A DNA stretch of 29,628 bases from Purshia tridentata. Its lineage: Eukaryota; Streptophyta; Magnoliopsida; Rosales; Rosaceae. The notes below the pieces were generated by a model. The model searched no databases, was not told where the DNA came from, and saw only the letters and a list, made by a program, of their open reading frames with translations. The position numbers and the translations under genes were made by a program. Positions 29,331-29,628 of the stretch are shown piece after piece (within the stretch, counting starts at the first letter, position 1; each line of letters begins with the position of its first letter). The stretch spans positions 1 through 29,628 of the forward strand of contig QANT01006284.1 of the NCBI GenBank assembly GCA_003254885.1. Direction: 5' to 3'.

Positions 29331-29339
29331 CTAATCTGT

Positions 29340-29628
29340 TTCTTTTTAGGCTTATTTGCACATTTGCCCCTAACTTATGCGTTTCGTCTCACTTTGCCCC
29401 CTCACATTAAATTTTCTCACATAACCCCCTGAAAGTGCATTCTGTGTCTCAAGTTACCCGATTCCATTAACTTCGTCTTAATCACTGTTAAAAATGCTGA
29501 TGTGGAAGGGTAAATTTGTCATCTCAACTGTAAAATATATTTAAAACTATATTTAAATTAATAAATTAATAATTTAAATATAAAATCTTAAAATTCAATT
29601 AAATATAAAATTAAAAAAATCAATATCA
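29340..29628. repeat. Start of an unidentified dispersed repeat, cut by the window edge
   Basis: 'tttgcccctaacttatgcgt', 'tcactttgccccctcac' and 'gatgtggaagggtaaatttg' are phrases of common small plant repeats. The right half lies outside the window, so class and boundaries cannot be set. Confidence 0.35.

Overview
This is a window of plant nuclear DNA: AT-rich, intron-bearing genes in a sea of small transposons. The proteins (an ACR3-type ACT-repeat protein, an S-protein homolog, a COP1-interacting-protein-7-like fragment), the GT/AG introns and the repeat types (tRNA-derived SINEs, TRIM elements primed by initiator tRNA-Met, MITEs with 9-bp target duplications, Copia debris) point to a eudicot. 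A woody Rosaceae species is my guess from the flavour of the repeats, and that part is inference.

Only two genes look intact, and they stand head to head. On the minus strand, 11890 down to 6987, seven coding exons splice into a 448-residue ACT-domain-repeat protein closest to ACR3; I could place every splice junction with consistent phase. On the plus strand, 13345-13782 is a single-exon 145-residue secreted S-protein homolog (plant self-incompatibility S1 family) with a TATA box 60 bases upstream of its ATG. About 1.45 kb separates the two start codons.

Broken genes: 3375-3951 holds three correctly spliced exons coding the N-terminus of a COP1-interacting-protein-7-like protein, with no continuation. 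16259-16976 is a decayed second S-protein homolog, interrupted by an unidentified insert of about 350 bases and by a 138-bp MITE. The DNA downstream of both S-protein homologs is also shared (15025-15290 and 17195-17771), so the locus looks like a tandem segmental duplication. RNase H pieces from non-LTR retrotransposons lie at 430-653 (minus) and perhaps at 22320-22390, and a Copia reverse-transcriptase relic lies at 26376-26886.

The remainder is transposon-derived or anonymous AT-rich sequence. The best-delimited elements are a full TRIM (22623-23088, TSD TTACT), a hAT-like non-autonomous element (27263-28030, 8-bp TSD CTTAGACA), two SINEs with target duplications (654-750; 24660-24751), and several MITEs with 9-bp duplications (15451-15592, 16771-16908, 17244-17541, 25405-25822). 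Relics of a second TRIM family, two minisatellites and long GA/CT tracts complete the picture. I found no rRNA gene, no convincing tRNA gene, no CRISPR array and no clearly new multi-gene system. The points most worth pursuing are the S-protein-homolog duplication, the truncated CIP7-like gene, and a possible spliced transcript start near 19440-19990 (minus).
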